Assembly (NCBI GenBank): GCA_027622005.1
Contig: JAQBZH010000009.1
Coordinates: 1 to 64,000 of the forward strand
DNA: 64,000 nt
DNA from: Bacteroidota bacterium
Lineage (GTDB): Bacteria; Bacteroidota; Rhodothermia; Rhodothermales; UBA10348
Reading direction: 5' to 3'
The position numbers and the translations under genes were made by a program. This document shows, in pieces, positions 52,856-62,787 of this stretch; within the stretch, counting starts at the first letter, position 1, and every line of letters begins with the position of its first letter. The notes beneath the pieces are model-generated. The model was not told where the DNA came from, ran no database searches, and saw nothing but the letters and a program-made list of their open reading frames with translations.

Positions 52856-53602
52856 ATGATGAAAATTAAAGCTACCGTTTGTGCATTTTTGCTGACTGTT
52901 TTTGCAGCCATGAGTGCGTCTGCCTCTATTCGATACGTCGCTCCGGCCGGCGTCGATGCTGGTACCTGTCTTTTGATTGGTTCTCCATGCGCGACCATTT
53001 CATTTGCACACAGTGTAGCTGATCAAGGTGATACCATTCTCCTCGCGATCGGATTGTATCCTGGTGTTGCAGCCACCGACATCACCAAGGATTTTATTAC
53101 GATAAGCGGACCTGTGGCGTTGGCTGCTGTTCCTCCGAATACAGGCGTTCGAATTGCAGCGTTGGGTACATGTAATCCGGCAATTGAAGCTTGTATCACG
53201 GGTACAGGCCTGTATGTATTAGGTATCTCGGCAAATAATGTAATTATTGAAAATCTAAGCGTTTCGGGCACTCTTGCTACGACTTGGGCGGTGATATACA
53301 TTAAGCCACACATCTTGGACACCGACAAGCGTGACCGGTGGACCATCCGCAACAACTACTTATACAACGCAGGTCAAAAAAATCCGGGTTCAGTTCGGAA
53401 TCACTCTTTCGGAGTTTATGGTGATTCTAGGTTTACAACGGGTACGGCTACGTTTACCGGAAACGAGATTGTTAACAATATTATTTTCCGTCTGGGTGGT
53501 CAGGTTTTAATAGGCGCAAACAAAACGGCTGGGTGGATCTGTTTTCCGGTGGCGATTTTCCGTCAACCGGGCCGAACAGTACCAATCGAGGTAGCATATT
53601 AA
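52856..53602 (+). pseudogene. 5' part of a secreted beta-helix protein gene (truncated by junction)
   Basis: The frame encodes about 248 residues with a good signal peptide (FLLTVFAAMSASA) and right-handed parallel beta-helix repeats (NNVIIENLSVSG, WTIRNNYLYNAG, FTGNEIVNNIIF), as in pectate-lyase-like secreted proteins. The last 25 residues (from about 53526, WICFPVAIFRQPGRTV...) do not fit: they are the wrong-frame reading of the next gene. The real gene was probably longer and lost its 3' part at about 53520. Confidence 0.75.
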
Positions 53603-54495
53603 TGCTCAACGACGGCGGGACAAATGGCTTTTTGACCGTAAACCTAATACAACCCGCCCCTAATAAACGTGGGATTGGAGCTAGAATTGAAGTTTGGCAG
53701 AATGGGAAGGTTCAACTGCGAGATATCACTGCCGGAGATGGATTTACGAGCCAAAACATGGATTTCTCTGCCCATTTCGGGTTAGGAACAGCATCTTCTG
53801 TGGATTCCTTGATTATCAAATGGCCAGACCGAAAGCGCGATAAACTAACCAACGTTCAAGCCAATCAACATTTGAGTATTCAAAAGGGGGGGACCATTAA
53901 CCAGCCGCCTTCGAAGTTTGAGATCATTCAGATACCTATGATCGCGAATGCAGGTAAGGCAGAAGCGAACTTCTTTTGGGAGCCCTCAATCGACCCTGAA
54001 GGAAACGTCGTCAAATACATAGTAACCGTCAAAAACTCTGAGGGTGAAATCGTTTATGAAAGTCCTTCCATTGAAACGCCATTTTTTAAAGCTGAATTTG
54101 ATATTGATCGAGCAAATTTTGAATACAGCTGGGTGGTGACCGCTACCGACGGTTTGCATGTCAGACGATCATTGAATGTTAGCTCACTTTTGCAGGTCAC
54201 GGGTGATGCGATTGAGGATGGACAACTCCCTGAAAGGCTTCACATCAGTTCACTGTTTCCCAATCCGGTTTCCGGCTCGGCCAATCTAGTGCTACACAAA
54301 CCATCACCCGGAAATCTTACGATTGAAGTTTTGGATATGCTGGGACGCGTTGTCATCCAAAACAGATGGGCGTATGAGGCTTCAGGAAGCGACGTTTATC
54401 GTTTAGACCTTACGGTTCTGGCGCCTGGCGCCTATGCCATTCGAGTTCAAATGGGAAGCCAAGTCCACTCGAAAACGATGGTTAAGGTTCAATAG
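53521..54495 (+). pseudogene. 3' part of FG-GAP / ASPIC-UnbV protein with T9SS sorting domain
   Basis: The frame from about 53521 starts inside a typical FG-GAP repeat (NGWVDLFSGGDF, normally D-N-D-G-W-V-D-L-F). An ASPIC/UnbV domain follows (about 53600-53900: NRGSILMLNDGG, GIGARIEVWQNGKVQLRDIT, HFGLGTASSVDSLIIKWPD), then a fibronectin-like stretch and a C-terminal type IX sorting domain (SSLFPNPVSGSANLVLHK, LDMLGRVV, APGAYAIRVQ...KTMVKVQ). The N-terminal signal and earlier FG-GAP repeats are missing, replaced out of frame by a beta-helix gene. The 3' end overlaps the convergent REC-HPt gene by 14 bp. Confidence 0.75.
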
Positions 54496-55291
54496 GATTG
54501 GAATGGGGGGCTTTAAGCAAGCCAAGGCTAGAACTTGTCAGATTGAGCAGATACGCTTCCAGTGCCGCTTTAATTTCGTTTAGCGCCCCTTCGAAAGGAG
54601 AAAGTCGCATTTCTATGTCCGACCAAGCCGCTCGTTTAGCCATTGCTTCAAACTCCTGGCACATCGCAACCACCTTTTTAGCACCGAAAACGGAGGCACT
54701 TCCTTTTAGCGAATGAGCCGCTTGCAAAACTACCTGTCCTTGTCTCGATTGATGACCGAAGTGGATTTCCGATCTCACCCGATTGGCCTGAGTCATAAAA
54801 TCGGAAAAGAGCTCCTCAATAAATCCCAAATCATCTTCACCCATTGTTTTTACGAACGTGTTCAAAACGGTAAAATCGATGTGGCTGTTGTCCGAAAAAA
54901 TCGGTTGGGGATTTACGGTTGAAGAAATGACATGTCTTAACTGGTTGATGGAAAACGGCTTTGAGATAAACGCATCCATTCCCGCTTCAAAACAACGGCG
55001 CTCCTGAGTGGAATCCGCGTTGGCGGTGACAGCGATAATGGGAGTTCGACGCTGAAGCGAGGACTCATTTTGGCGAATGGTTTTGGTAGCCGTTATGCCG
55101 TCCATATGCGGCATCATCATATCCATCAGAACGCAAACAAATGCTTTGGAAGAACACCGTGAAACCGCTTCTAAACCGTCTGAGGCCAATTCGACGTGAT
55201 ATCCGATTTTCGTCAGCATATGTTGGATAACACGCTGATTTACTACGTTGTCCTCTACGACCAGAATATGTCCACTTTGCACCGAATCCAA
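54482..55291 (-). CDS. REC-HPt phosphorelay protein
   Basis: A 269-residue protein from TTG 55291 (GTG 55282 is a reasonable alternative). The receiver domain (about 8-125) has acidic pocket Glu13/Asp14, phospho-acceptor Asp57 (VLMDMMMPHMDG) and the later conserved Lys in FISKPFS. A C-terminal HPt domain (about 145-250) carries its His in AAHSLKGSASVFGA. Such fusions work downstream of hybrid histidine kinases or are ends of split ones. No kinase is nearby; an in-frame stop about 21 bp upstream of the TTG shows it is not simply a continued frame. The 3' end overlaps the sorting-domain gene. Confidence 0.88.
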   Translation of the reverse strand: MDSVQSGHILVVEDNVVNQRVIQHMLTKIGYHVELASDGLEAVSRCSSKAFVCVLMDMMMPHMDGITATKTIRQNESSLQRRTPIIAVTANADSTQERRCFEAGMDAFISKPFSINQLRHVISSTVNPQPIFSDNSHIDFTVLNTFVKTMGEDDLGFIEELFSDFMTQANRVRSEIHFGHQSRQGQVVLQAAHSLKGSASVFGAKKVVAMCQEFEAMAKRAAWSDIEMRLSPFEGALNEIKAALEAYLLNLTSSSLGLLKAPHSNPIEP

Positions 55292-55425
55292 GGTCTGATA
55301 CTTTTGTCTGAGTTAAAACAAGACTAACTCAGAACGGTATCGACTAAAAGAAGCGGTTTTTAAGCTATTTCGGATTTGCTTCAAGTATTTCCGATTCTGC
55401 TGACGTTTAGAACTCGAAATGAGAC

Positions 55426-57882
55426 CTAGACGATGCTTGCTCGGTCGTAGGCACTCTTTTGGTCCGCTGCCCGGCGGTAAATAGACAGGAAGAAACCGAG
55501 CGTCAATATGATGAAGCCGATCCAGACAAGACTGATAAATGGTTTTTCATACGCCTGGACCACAATCCAATCCTCAGGCGTCACTGAAATACCCTGAATT
55601 CCGAGTACAATGGAGCCGGAATCTACGTTCATTCCGGTAAACGCTATAGTTATCCCCCAATCCTCTATGGTGTTTTGAACGTATTCAACCGAGCGATCTT
55701 TTTGAATCAAATAGACGGGACGGACTTCTTTAGCTTCACCCGTACTTTTCTTGGTGATACGGAGAATGGCGCCAACGGCTACTTCCGTTGAATCCGTCAA
55801 ATACTGCTCCCCGATGGTCATATCGTAGTCCAGGAATTCAATCAAGTAGTCACTGTTTCCGATGAGGCTGGAATCCCCACGGGCAATCGTAATCTGCCCC
55901 CCGTCTTCGCCCGAGTCGAACATAATGTTTGGCGAGACCGCCACGAATATGTCCTTTTCAATAAACTTCTGAATGTCAGGATTCTGAATCCACTGCCCTT
56001 TGTTCGATTCGTAAACGACCGGAGCCAGATCAAACGAACGACCTTTGGGGTCGGTGAACGAAAGCAGATAGGTGGGAAGTCCCTCTTCGCTCGTGCCGTG
56101 CCCGGTATACGACACCGTATAGCCCTGCACGTTTAGTGTTTGATTGAGCGCCAAAACAAAATTGTCTCGGGTCTCGCCCAGCTGAACGCCGCCTTTTCCG
56201 ATGGGATTGTTTAAACCGCTCGAAGTCACTATGCCGAGTACCAGAATGGCAAAACCAACATGCGCTGCAGCTCCACCGGCCAATCTGAGATTACCCTTTG
56301 CGATTTTCCAAAGGACCTCACCATTTCCATAGAGGGCGAAAAAGGCAACAAAGACCAGCAACAATAGGAGTAGATAGGGACCCTGATTCGACAAGGCGGC
56401 TCCTAATGAGCTGAATATACCTGCTGTGGTTCCAATAGCGTCTGTCGAGGCGCCGTCAACGGCCATGGCCGCTTCTCCAGCGCGAACCCGAAACGAGCTG
56501 AGTAGAAATAGGGCGATGGTAGAGACAGCGGCCAAAATGATCGGTTTAAACAGGACTTTATTGACCGTCTCTACCGTCATTTTATTCCACCAGAACAGTT
56601 GTCCCAGTCCGGCCAAAAACATGAATACGATGGTAAGCGGGAGGGTCCACTTGTTGTAAAACGCGAGGGGAACGGTCGATGGATTGTCCTTGAAAATGCG
56701 TCCAAGAATTGGAGCACTTGTACCAACCAGAACCACCATGGCCACTGCGACCACCAACATGGCTCCCGTAAATATCATAAACTCCCGCGAGAGCATCTCA
56801 GGCTCTTTACCAGGCTTCGGAAGATCTTTCAAGCGATAAAAAAACAGCCCAAATCCAAGAGCCGACATCGACAAGATCCAGATTAGAAGCTGATTATAAA
56901 GTCCTAAATCAACGAAGGAATGGACCGAAATGTCTCCCAAAATGCCGCTTCGGGTCAAAAATGTCGAATAGACAACCAAGATGTAGGCTAAAATGGTCAG
57001 GAAAAAAGACGCCCGATGACTATGCCCCGACCGCTTTTGAACGATCATGGTATGGATGGCCGCGATGCCTAAAAGCCACGGAACGAGGGACGAATTTTCA
57101 ACCGGATCCCACGCCCAATATCCACCGAAACTGAGGGTGATGTACGCCCAATATCCGCCAAGCGTAATCCCAACGCCCAGAGTAGCGACACCAAAAAGCG
57201 ACCATGGAAGCGCGGGGCGAACCCAATCCTGATAGTTTTTTTTCCACAAAGCCGTGATCGCAAACGCAAACGGAACGATCATAGAAGCAAATCCCGAGAA
57301 CAAAATGGGTGGATGAATAACCATCCAGTAGTTCTGAAGGAGATCGTTTAGTCCTTGGCCGTCCGTGGGAATGATTCCGGCCTGCATCATGGGGGCCGTA
57401 GGAAACTTTTCAACAAGCGTAGCAAACGGCGATGCTCCAATTTCGAGCGGGCCAATCTGAACTCCCACCACCATTGAAATCAAAAATACCTGACAAAGGG
57501 CAATAATGGCCATTACGGGCGCCTCGTACTCTCTAGCCCACTTCATTACGGAAATGCCGACCAGTCCGTTTAGCAGGATCCAGAGCAAAAACGACCCTTC
57601 CTGACCCGCCCACGTGGATGCGACCAGGTAATCGAGCGGTAAGTCGAGCGATGTATTTTCGTACGTGTAGGCGTACTGAAACTGGTGGGTGATATTCAGA
57701 TAAACCAGTATGCCAAACGCTGAGGCGATCGACACGACCAAAGCCAACCATGAATATCGTCCAATCCGTTTCCAGTCAGAAGCGCCGCTTTCGATTCTTG
57801 CGGCCCGCAAAAACGTGAATCCGGACAATATTCCGGACACTATAGCGATAAGGATAAGAAGCTTTCCGATCGTTCCCAGCAT
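55426..57882 (-). CDS. ccmF: CcmF/CcsA-type cytochrome c haem lyase
   Basis: An 818-residue polytopic protein that attaches haem to apocytochrome c (system I CcmF). About 14 membrane helices are seen. The WWD motif region reads GGYWAWDPVENSSLVPWL, and family segments are STWAGQEGSFLLWILL, YWMVIHPPILFSGFA and FLTRSGILGDISVHSF. A periplasmic domain of about 220 residues near the end (about 565-780) is followed by a last helix. No other ccm gene is in view. It ends 135 bp from the REC-HPt start on the same strand. Confidence 0.94.
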   Translation of the reverse strand: MLGTIGKLLILIAIVSGILSGFTFLRAARIESGASDWKRIGRYSWLALVVSIASAFGILVYLNITHQFQYAYTYENTSLDLPLDYLVASTWAGQEGSFLLWILLNGLVGISVMKWAREYEAPVMAIIALCQVFLISMVVGVQIGPLEIGASPFATLVEKFPTAPMMQAGIIPTDGQGLNDLLQNYWMVIHPPILFSGFASMIVPFAFAITALWKKNYQDWVRPALPWSLFGVATLGVGITLGGYWAYITLSFGGYWAWDPVENSSLVPWLLGIAAIHTMIVQKRSGHSHRASFFLTILAYILVVYSTFLTRSGILGDISVHSFVDLGLYNQLLIWILSMSALGFGLFFYRLKDLPKPGKEPEMLSREFMIFTGAMLVVAVAMVVLVGTSAPILGRIFKDNPSTVPLAFYNKWTLPLTIVFMFLAGLGQLFWWNKMTVETVNKVLFKPIILAAVSTIALFLLSSFRVRAGEAAMAVDGASTDAIGTTAGIFSSLGAALSNQGPYLLLLLLVFVAFFALYGNGEVLWKIAKGNLRLAGGAAAHVGFAILVLGIVTSSGLNNPIGKGGVQLGETRDNFVLALNQTLNVQGYTVSYTGHGTSEEGLPTYLLSFTDPKGRSFDLAPVVYESNKGQWIQNPDIQKFIEKDIFVAVSPNIMFDSGEDGGQITIARGDSSLIGNSDYLIEFLDYDMTIGEQYLTDSTEVAVGAILRITKKSTGEAKEVRPVYLIQKDRSVEYVQNTIEDWGITIAFTGMNVDSGSIVLGIQGISVTPEDWIVVQAYEKPFISLVWIGFIILTLGFFLSIYRRAADQKSAYDRASIV

Positions 57883-57960
57883 AACCTAACAAAAGGATTT
57901 GTGGACATTCTAACGACGAGATTCATGCCCCAGGCCGGGGAGAACGATCTCAACCTTGGC

Positions 57961-58142
57961 AAAAAAATAGCACTCACCCGCCCCGAGGTGTCGAAGAACC
58001 TTTTCAGTCGACACGGTGGGAGCCGCTCAATCTCTTTCGAGATCCTCCGTCGCACTTCAAAGAAGGGCGAACCCCGAAGGGTTGAGGCCTGTCGGCCGAG
58101 TCTGAAGGGTGGCTCCCGCAAAGCAAGTATTAAGGTTCTTAC
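57961..58142 (-). ncRNA. Structured RNA candidate, possibly 6S RNA
   Basis: Read on the minus strand, a closing stem AAGAACCTT (58140-58132) pairs perfectly with AAGGTTCTT (58002-57994), and an inner stem GGGAGCC (58117-58111) with GGCTCCC (58024-58018). Inside are three small hairpins: AACCC-UUCG-GGGTT (58083-58070), CTTC-TTT-GAAG (58065-58055) and ATCTC-GAAA-GAGAT (58043-58030). After the closing stem comes a short GC hairpin and seven T (57967-57961). A TTGACG box (58173-58168) lies about 30 bp before the 5' end. 6S RNA lies downstream of zapA in many bacteria, as here, but the multi-hairpin interior is not the plain 6S rod. Confidence 0.55.
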
Positions 58143-58237
58143 TATGTCAGGACGGGCAGTGCACCGGCGTCAATTAAGGCGCATCTCCAATATAAGGCCT
58201 GTCCATTGTGGAGTCACATGAAAAGAGGGGCAAAAAA

Positions 58238-58277
58238 CGGTATTCACCAATTCCGATGCATCGGTATTCACCAATTC
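58238..58277. repeat. 16-bp direct repeat downstream of zapA
   Basis: CGGTATTCACCAATTC occurs at 58238-58253 and again at 58262-58277 (24-bp period). It lies between the zapA stop and the promoter of the RNA candidate. Confidence 0.75.
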
Positions 58278-58309
58278 ACGATGGCGAGGACCCCTCAAAA
58301 AGCCCTAAC

Positions 58310-58606
58310 CTATTTCGCCAAAAGCGCCCTTGAAAGCTTTCGTTCCATTTTGTTGAGTTCGGCGTTTATATGCTCTCCTGGGTCCAATGTGGAAGAGCGC
58401 TCAACAAACAATTCTTCGGTGATAGCGAGGCCTGTAATGACAGCCGCCGTCAAATCGGACTGTTCAGGGTGTGCCTGTTTGAAAGCGCGCATCTTAGAGT
58501 CGAGATACTCGGCCATTTCGAGCGTGGCCAACTCGTCTTCTTGCTTAACTCGGAGCGTATAGTCCTTACCTAGGAAGCGAACTTTCAACGGTTTGTTTTC
58601 GGACAT
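58310..58606 (-). CDS. zapA: Cell division protein ZapA
   Basis: The 98-residue protein has the ZapA layout: an N-terminal strand with KVRFLGKDYTLRV, the helix EMAEYLDSKMRAFKQAHPEQSDLTAAVITGLAITEELF and a C-terminal amphipathic helix (INAELNKMERKLSRAL) for dimer coiled coils. It promotes FtsZ bundling at midcell. The preceding gene on the same strand encodes a coiled-coil protein, a ZapB-like arrangement. Confidence 0.9.
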   Translation of the reverse strand: MSENKPLKVRFLGKDYTLRVKQEDELATLEMAEYLDSKMRAFKQAHPEQSDLTAAVITGLAITEELFVERSSTLDPGEHINAELNKMERKLSRALLAK

Positions 58607-58662
58607 TTGATTATGAGAAATAGTTCGAATAAAGCTTACGTGTTGATGTAGTACGCAGGGGA

Positions 58663-59052
58663 TTATTCCTCGAGATCAGAATTATCATTCTCAGCCGCCA
58701 ATTCCAGTTCTATGTATCGGTCCACGACGCGAATATAGGATTCAAGTTTGGCCTGTAAAACGGCCGGACTTTCGGAGAAAATGAAAGAAGTACCTTCCGA
58801 AGGCGCTTGGCCTCGGTGCCGGACTGCGTCCAACTCGCGCTGTAACAGATGGTTTTCCTCTCGCAAACGATAGAGTTCCCTCGACGCAAGATCGATTCGG
58901 ATACGCAAACTCTCCAGGGAGCGCGTTCCTTTCAAATGCAATGAACCGCGTGATCTAGCCGCCGACCCGTTTGGATCTTCAGCCGGAGGTTCGAACATTG
59001 CCTGCTGGCCGGGAAGCTCGCCCTGCAGTCGGTCGGAGTTGGTTGGAGCCAT
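58663..59052 (-). CDS. Coiled-coil protein upstream of zapA
   Basis: About 129 residues from the ATG at 59052; a longer start at 59121 would add 23 residues with no visible role. A Ser/Pro/Gly-rich N-terminal part (about 1-45) is followed by a helical region (LESLRIRIDLASRELYRLREENHLLQRELDAV) that reads as a coiled coil and a second helix near the end (AVLQAKLESYIRVVDRYIELEL). Its position next to zapA suggests a division-related partner, but no family is recognised. Confidence 0.7.
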   Translation of the reverse strand: MAPTNSDRLQGELPGQQAMFEPPAEDPNGSAARSRGSLHLKGTRSLESLRIRIDLASRELYRLREENHLLQRELDAVRHRGQAPSEGTSFIFSESPAVLQAKLESYIRVVDRYIELELAAENDNSDLEE

Positions 59053-59159
59053 TTTAGATGATGAATTTGCCGTCGTCGTTTTCCAACTTCTAATAACCGG
59101 AAAATCGATGACGAATGCCAATACGTCGGGTCACTAATTTAGCGCCAATCTAACAAAAT

Positions 59160-61640
59160 CTAACGAAGTTGTGCGTCAAATTCACCCTCTAGTGCTTTTA
59201 GCACTTTAGAAACAGCTTGGTCTACATCGTTGTCTCGCAACGTCCGATCAGATCCGAATCGAAGTCCAAAGGCAACACTCTTCTTAGAGGGATCAACGCC
59301 CTTTCCAGAATACAGATCGAATACGAAAGCTTCCTTCATTAAGGGCTGCCCAGCTCGTTCGATGGACTCCAACATGGGGCCAACGGCCTGGTCTTTTCCC
59401 ACCAACACGGCGATATCCCGTTCAACTGTTGGGAATCGGCTTACAGCCTCGTACCGAACATTTGATTGGCCAGAAACCAACTCCAGAATGGTTGTCCAGT
59501 CTAATTCGGCCGCAAAAGTGGAGGTGCGGATGGAATAGGGTTCCGTTGTTTGATTTGATAAACGTCCAAGCATACCGATCCATCGCTTGCCGATCATCAC
59601 ATCAACCCCAAAAGAGAAAAGCGGATCAGGTTTTGACGGTGAATAGCGGACGCTTGACAGGCCAATACTCCCTAAAACTAGGTCCACGGTTCCTTTTAGG
59701 TCGAACAAATCGGCTTCTCTCGCCGCGCCAGCCCATTCTTGATTCGCCCAATTTCCTGCGCAAATCACAATCAACGATTCCAGCTCGGTGTAATCGGCGA
59801 CCAACGAAAGGTTGGTTTTCTTTTTCGAATGAACGCGGCCAAATTCAAACAGACGAAGGGCTGTTTGCCCGTGGTTCTGATTATGTCCAACCACTTTTAG
59901 GAGTCCTGGCAGCATAGAAGGCCGAAGGGCCGACATTTCTGTCGTGATCGGATTAAGCGTGTGCACGACTTCGCCTTTGAAGCGACCGGCGGGCAAAGAC
60001 GTCGAGTTAAACGTCGTGGAGGTTTCCGCCGGCAACATGGAGTTGGTGTACGTTTCTCTAAAACCAGCGCCGACTAAGACATTTCGTAGGTGTTCGCGTT
60101 TCAACCGATTGTCCGAAACCAAAGGGACAAAGTTTGGAATACGAGAATGCGAAGGCTCTGGGATATTGTCAAAGCCGTATAACCGGGCAATTTCCTCGAT
60201 TACGTCAATTTCGCGTTCCACATCCGGACGAAAAGACGGCACGGTCACGTCCCATTCCGTCGGACTTTTTACGACCTCCTGTACGCCAAATCCGATGGCT
60301 TTAATGAGTCGCACCATTTCATTGGGGTCGATTTCAACTCCAACTATTTTCCCAACCCGCGTCGCGCGAACCCGAACCGTTCGGGGCACAAATGGAGCGG
60401 GATAAACGTCAACGATGCCGTCCACCAACGTGCCGCCGGCCAGTTCGACCATGAGTTCTGCGGCCCTGAGAGCCGCCCACGCCTGACCTTCCGAGTCAAT
60501 TCCGCGTTCAAATCGGTACGATGCGTCTGTCTGAAGCCCTAGCGCCTTTGACGTTCTTCGAATCGAGGACGGATCAAAGTAGGCGCTCTCAATCAGGACA
60601 TTTCTTGTTTTACCAGAAACCTCTGAGTTCTCGCCGCCCATAATGCCCGCAATGGCTACCTCTCGCTCTCCATCGCAAATCATGAGCGTCCCAGACGGTA
60701 GTTCTCGTTCTTTGGAGTCCAGGGTCGTGAACTTCGAAACTCCCGTCGTCGCCTTAACCACAATCTGGCCACCCGCTACCTGGTCAAAATCAAAAGCGTG
60801 TAGCGGCTGTCCGCATTCGTACATCACATAATTGGTGATGTCCACAATATTATTCCGGGGACGTAAGCCAATGGCAATAAGCCGCTGCTTCATCCATTCC
60901 GGCGATTCCTTTATGGTAATGTTTTCAACCAAAACACCGGTATAGCGCGAACACAGCTCGGGATTATCAATCCGGATCTGCACCTTTTTAGCCGCTGCAC
61001 CGCCGCCTTTTGGGATTGAGACTGTAGGCCGTACTACTTCGGCTCCAGTAAGCGCCGCCACGTCTCGCGCAATGCCCAGATGACTGATGGCATCGGGACG
61101 GTTCGGGGTGATCGAAATATCAATAGCCGAATCCGATAATGATTGTCCATGTGCACTCAAATAGGCTCCGAAAGCGTCCCCAATCACGGCAGAATCATCC
61201 AAAACCATGATTCCAGTGTGATCGTTACTGAGTCCCAATTCACTGGCCGAACAAATCATCCCATTCGATTCTTCTCCGCGCAGTTTGACATGTTTCATGG
61301 TGACGGGCGCTTTGACTTCAGGGTTGTCTCGGCTCGGAAGATCCAATGTGGTCCCAACCGTGGCAACTACCACTTTTTGACCTTTCGCCACGTTGGGCGC
61401 TCCGCACACAATTTGAACAGGGGAATCGGCTCCAATGTTGACCATACAAACGGACAGGCGATCGGCATTTGGGTGGGGTCTCGCTGATTCTACGAACCCT
61501 ACAATAATCCCTTCGAAGCTACTTCCAATCTGTTCAACCGACTCCACTTCCAATCCGCTCATTGTCAGGCGGTCAGCCAATTCGTTCGGCGACAGGCCAT
61601 GTTTGATGTAATCCGAGAGCCAATTAGTGCTAATTATCAT
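59160..61640 (-). CDS. pheT: Phenylalanyl-tRNA synthetase beta subunit
   Basis: An 826-residue beta chain. Domains in order: N-terminal tRNA-binding OB domain (about 40-150: VGFVESARPHPNADRLSVCMVNIG, SNGMICSASELGLSNDHTGIMVL), B3/B4 editing domain (about 210-390), B5 (about 410-480, RTVRVRATRVGKIVGVEI), the catalytic-like core (about 490-700), and FDX-ACB at the end (about 730-826: AVSRFPTVERDIAVLVGKDQ). It follows pheS after about 73 bp on the minus strand. Confidence 0.97.
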   Translation of the reverse strand: MIISTNWLSDYIKHGLSPNELADRLTMSGLEVESVEQIGSSFEGIIVGFVESARPHPNADRLSVCMVNIGADSPVQIVCGAPNVAKGQKVVVATVGTTLDLPSRDNPEVKAPVTMKHVKLRGEESNGMICSASELGLSNDHTGIMVLDDSAVIGDAFGAYLSAHGQSLSDSAIDISITPNRPDAISHLGIARDVAALTGAEVVRPTVSIPKGGGAAAKKVQIRIDNPELCSRYTGVLVENITIKESPEWMKQRLIAIGLRPRNNIVDITNYVMYECGQPLHAFDFDQVAGGQIVVKATTGVSKFTTLDSKERELPSGTLMICDGEREVAIAGIMGGENSEVSGKTRNVLIESAYFDPSSIRRTSKALGLQTDASYRFERGIDSEGQAWAALRAAELMVELAGGTLVDGIVDVYPAPFVPRTVRVRATRVGKIVGVEIDPNEMVRLIKAIGFGVQEVVKSPTEWDVTVPSFRPDVEREIDVIEEIARLYGFDNIPEPSHSRIPNFVPLVSDNRLKREHLRNVLVGAGFRETYTNSMLPAETSTTFNSTSLPAGRFKGEVVHTLNPITTEMSALRPSMLPGLLKVVGHNQNHGQTALRLFEFGRVHSKKKTNLSLVADYTELESLIVICAGNWANQEWAGAAREADLFDLKGTVDLVLGSIGLSSVRYSPSKPDPLFSFGVDVMIGKRWIGMLGRLSNQTTEPYSIRTSTFAAELDWTTILELVSGQSNVRYEAVSRFPTVERDIAVLVGKDQAVGPMLESIERAGQPLMKEAFVFDLYSGKGVDPSKKSVAFGLRFGSDRTLRDNDVDQAVSKVLKALEGEFDAQLR

Positions 61641-61713
61641 AACCTTGTGTCAATTATCAAATTCGAGCTGTGCTTACCCGTAGAATCGGGGTCATGAATA
61701 GGAAAGGGTGCGT

Positions 61714-62760
61714 TTAGCTAAATTGCTCCAGGAACCGAACGTCGTTTTCGTACAATATGCGAATATCCTCGATTCCAAATCGAAGCATAGCAATGCGTTC
61801 CATTCCCATCCCAAACGCATAGCCCGTGTATTTTTCGGAATCGATGCCGAGTCCCTCCAACACGTTGGGATCGACCATTCCGCATCCCATGATTTCCATC
61901 CACCGACCTCCATCCGGAAGCGCAAGGTCTTCCCACCAGATATCGACTTCGGCGCTCGGCTCGGTGAAGGGAAAGAAGCTAGGGCGGAACCGCATTTTGA
62001 CATCCTCTCCAAACAATGTCCGGGCAAAAGCATGGATAATCTGCTTGAGATCGGCCATGGTGACGCCTTCGTCAACGTAGAGTCCTTCTACCTGGTGAAA
62101 GAGGCAATAGGATTTGTAGGAAATCGCTTCGTTGCGGTACACGCGTCCTGGCACAATTACGCGGATTGGAGGCTTTTTATTCTCCATCACCCGAATTTGA
62201 ACTGGGGAGGTATGCGTACGAAGTAAAATACCGCTGTGCACGGCGGAAGGCGCCTCGATGAAAAACGTGTCCTGCATATCCCGCGCCGGGTGGTCGGGCG
62301 GAAAGTTCAGCGCTGAAAAATTGTGCCAGTCGTCTTCAATTTCGGGGCCTTCGGCTACTTCAAATCCGTAGCTCTCAAAACATCGGGTGATAAGGCGGAG
62401 TGCCTGCGAAATAGGGTGGAGGCTGCCTTTTGCGAGACTTCGGCCTGGCAATGTCAGATCGGCCACCGGCCCAGAAGTGTCGGTATCATCCGAAAAAAGC
62501 GCCATTGCCTCTTCAATTCGGCCCTCAACGAGCGCCTTGGCGGCATTGATCTCCTGGCCGAACGTTTTTTTATGTTCGTCAGCCACTTCCGGAATACGTT
62601 TTAGCAAATCCGTGATCTGGCCTTGTTTTCGGCTCAAAAACCGGATGCGGTACTCGTCCACAGCCTGAACGGAATCCAGAACCGATTCATTAATTTCGTG
62701 CTGTAGCGCTTTAAGGGCGGTAAGCGCGGCTTCTGCGGTATCTTTTTTCGGGTCGCTCAT
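61714..62760 (-). CDS. pheS: Phenylalanyl-tRNA synthetase alpha subunit
   Basis: A 348-residue class II alpha chain. An N-terminal helical coiled-coil arm (about 1-90) is followed by the catalytic domain: motif 1 area [47 protein letters not shown], motif 2 [27 protein letters not shown], motif 3 [18 protein letters not shown]. The upstream leader contains a terminator with a possible competing structure (62788-62872), hinting at attenuation. Confidence 0.97.
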   Translation of the reverse strand: MSDPKKDTAEAALTALKALQHEINESVLDSVQAVDEYRIRFLSRKQGQITDLLKRIPEVADEHKKTFGQEINAAKALVEGRIEEAMALFSDDTDTSGPVADLTLPGRSLAKGSLHPISQALRLITRCFESYGFEVAEGPEIEDDWHNFSALNFPPDHPARDMQDTFFIEAPSAVHSGILLRTHTSPVQIRVMENKKPPIRVIVPGRVYRNEAISYKSYCLFHQVEGLYVDEGVTMADLKQIIHAFARTLFGEDVKMRFRPSFFPFTEPSAEVDIWWEDLALPDGGRWMEIMGCGMVDPNVLEGLGIDSEKYTGYAFGMGMERIAMLRFGIEDIRILYENDVRFLEQFS

Positions 62761-62787
62761 GGATTCGAGACTGGTTCACCTAATTAT

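Noticed and set aside
57901-58221. Frame of about 106 codons on the plus strand over the RNA candidate
   Set aside because: Basic low-complexity sequence antisense to stem-rich DNA; there is no start signal, and the strand structure argues for a non-coding RNA instead.
58206-58562. 118-codon plus-strand frame over zapA
   Set aside because: It is antisense to zapA, which has a clear family pattern.
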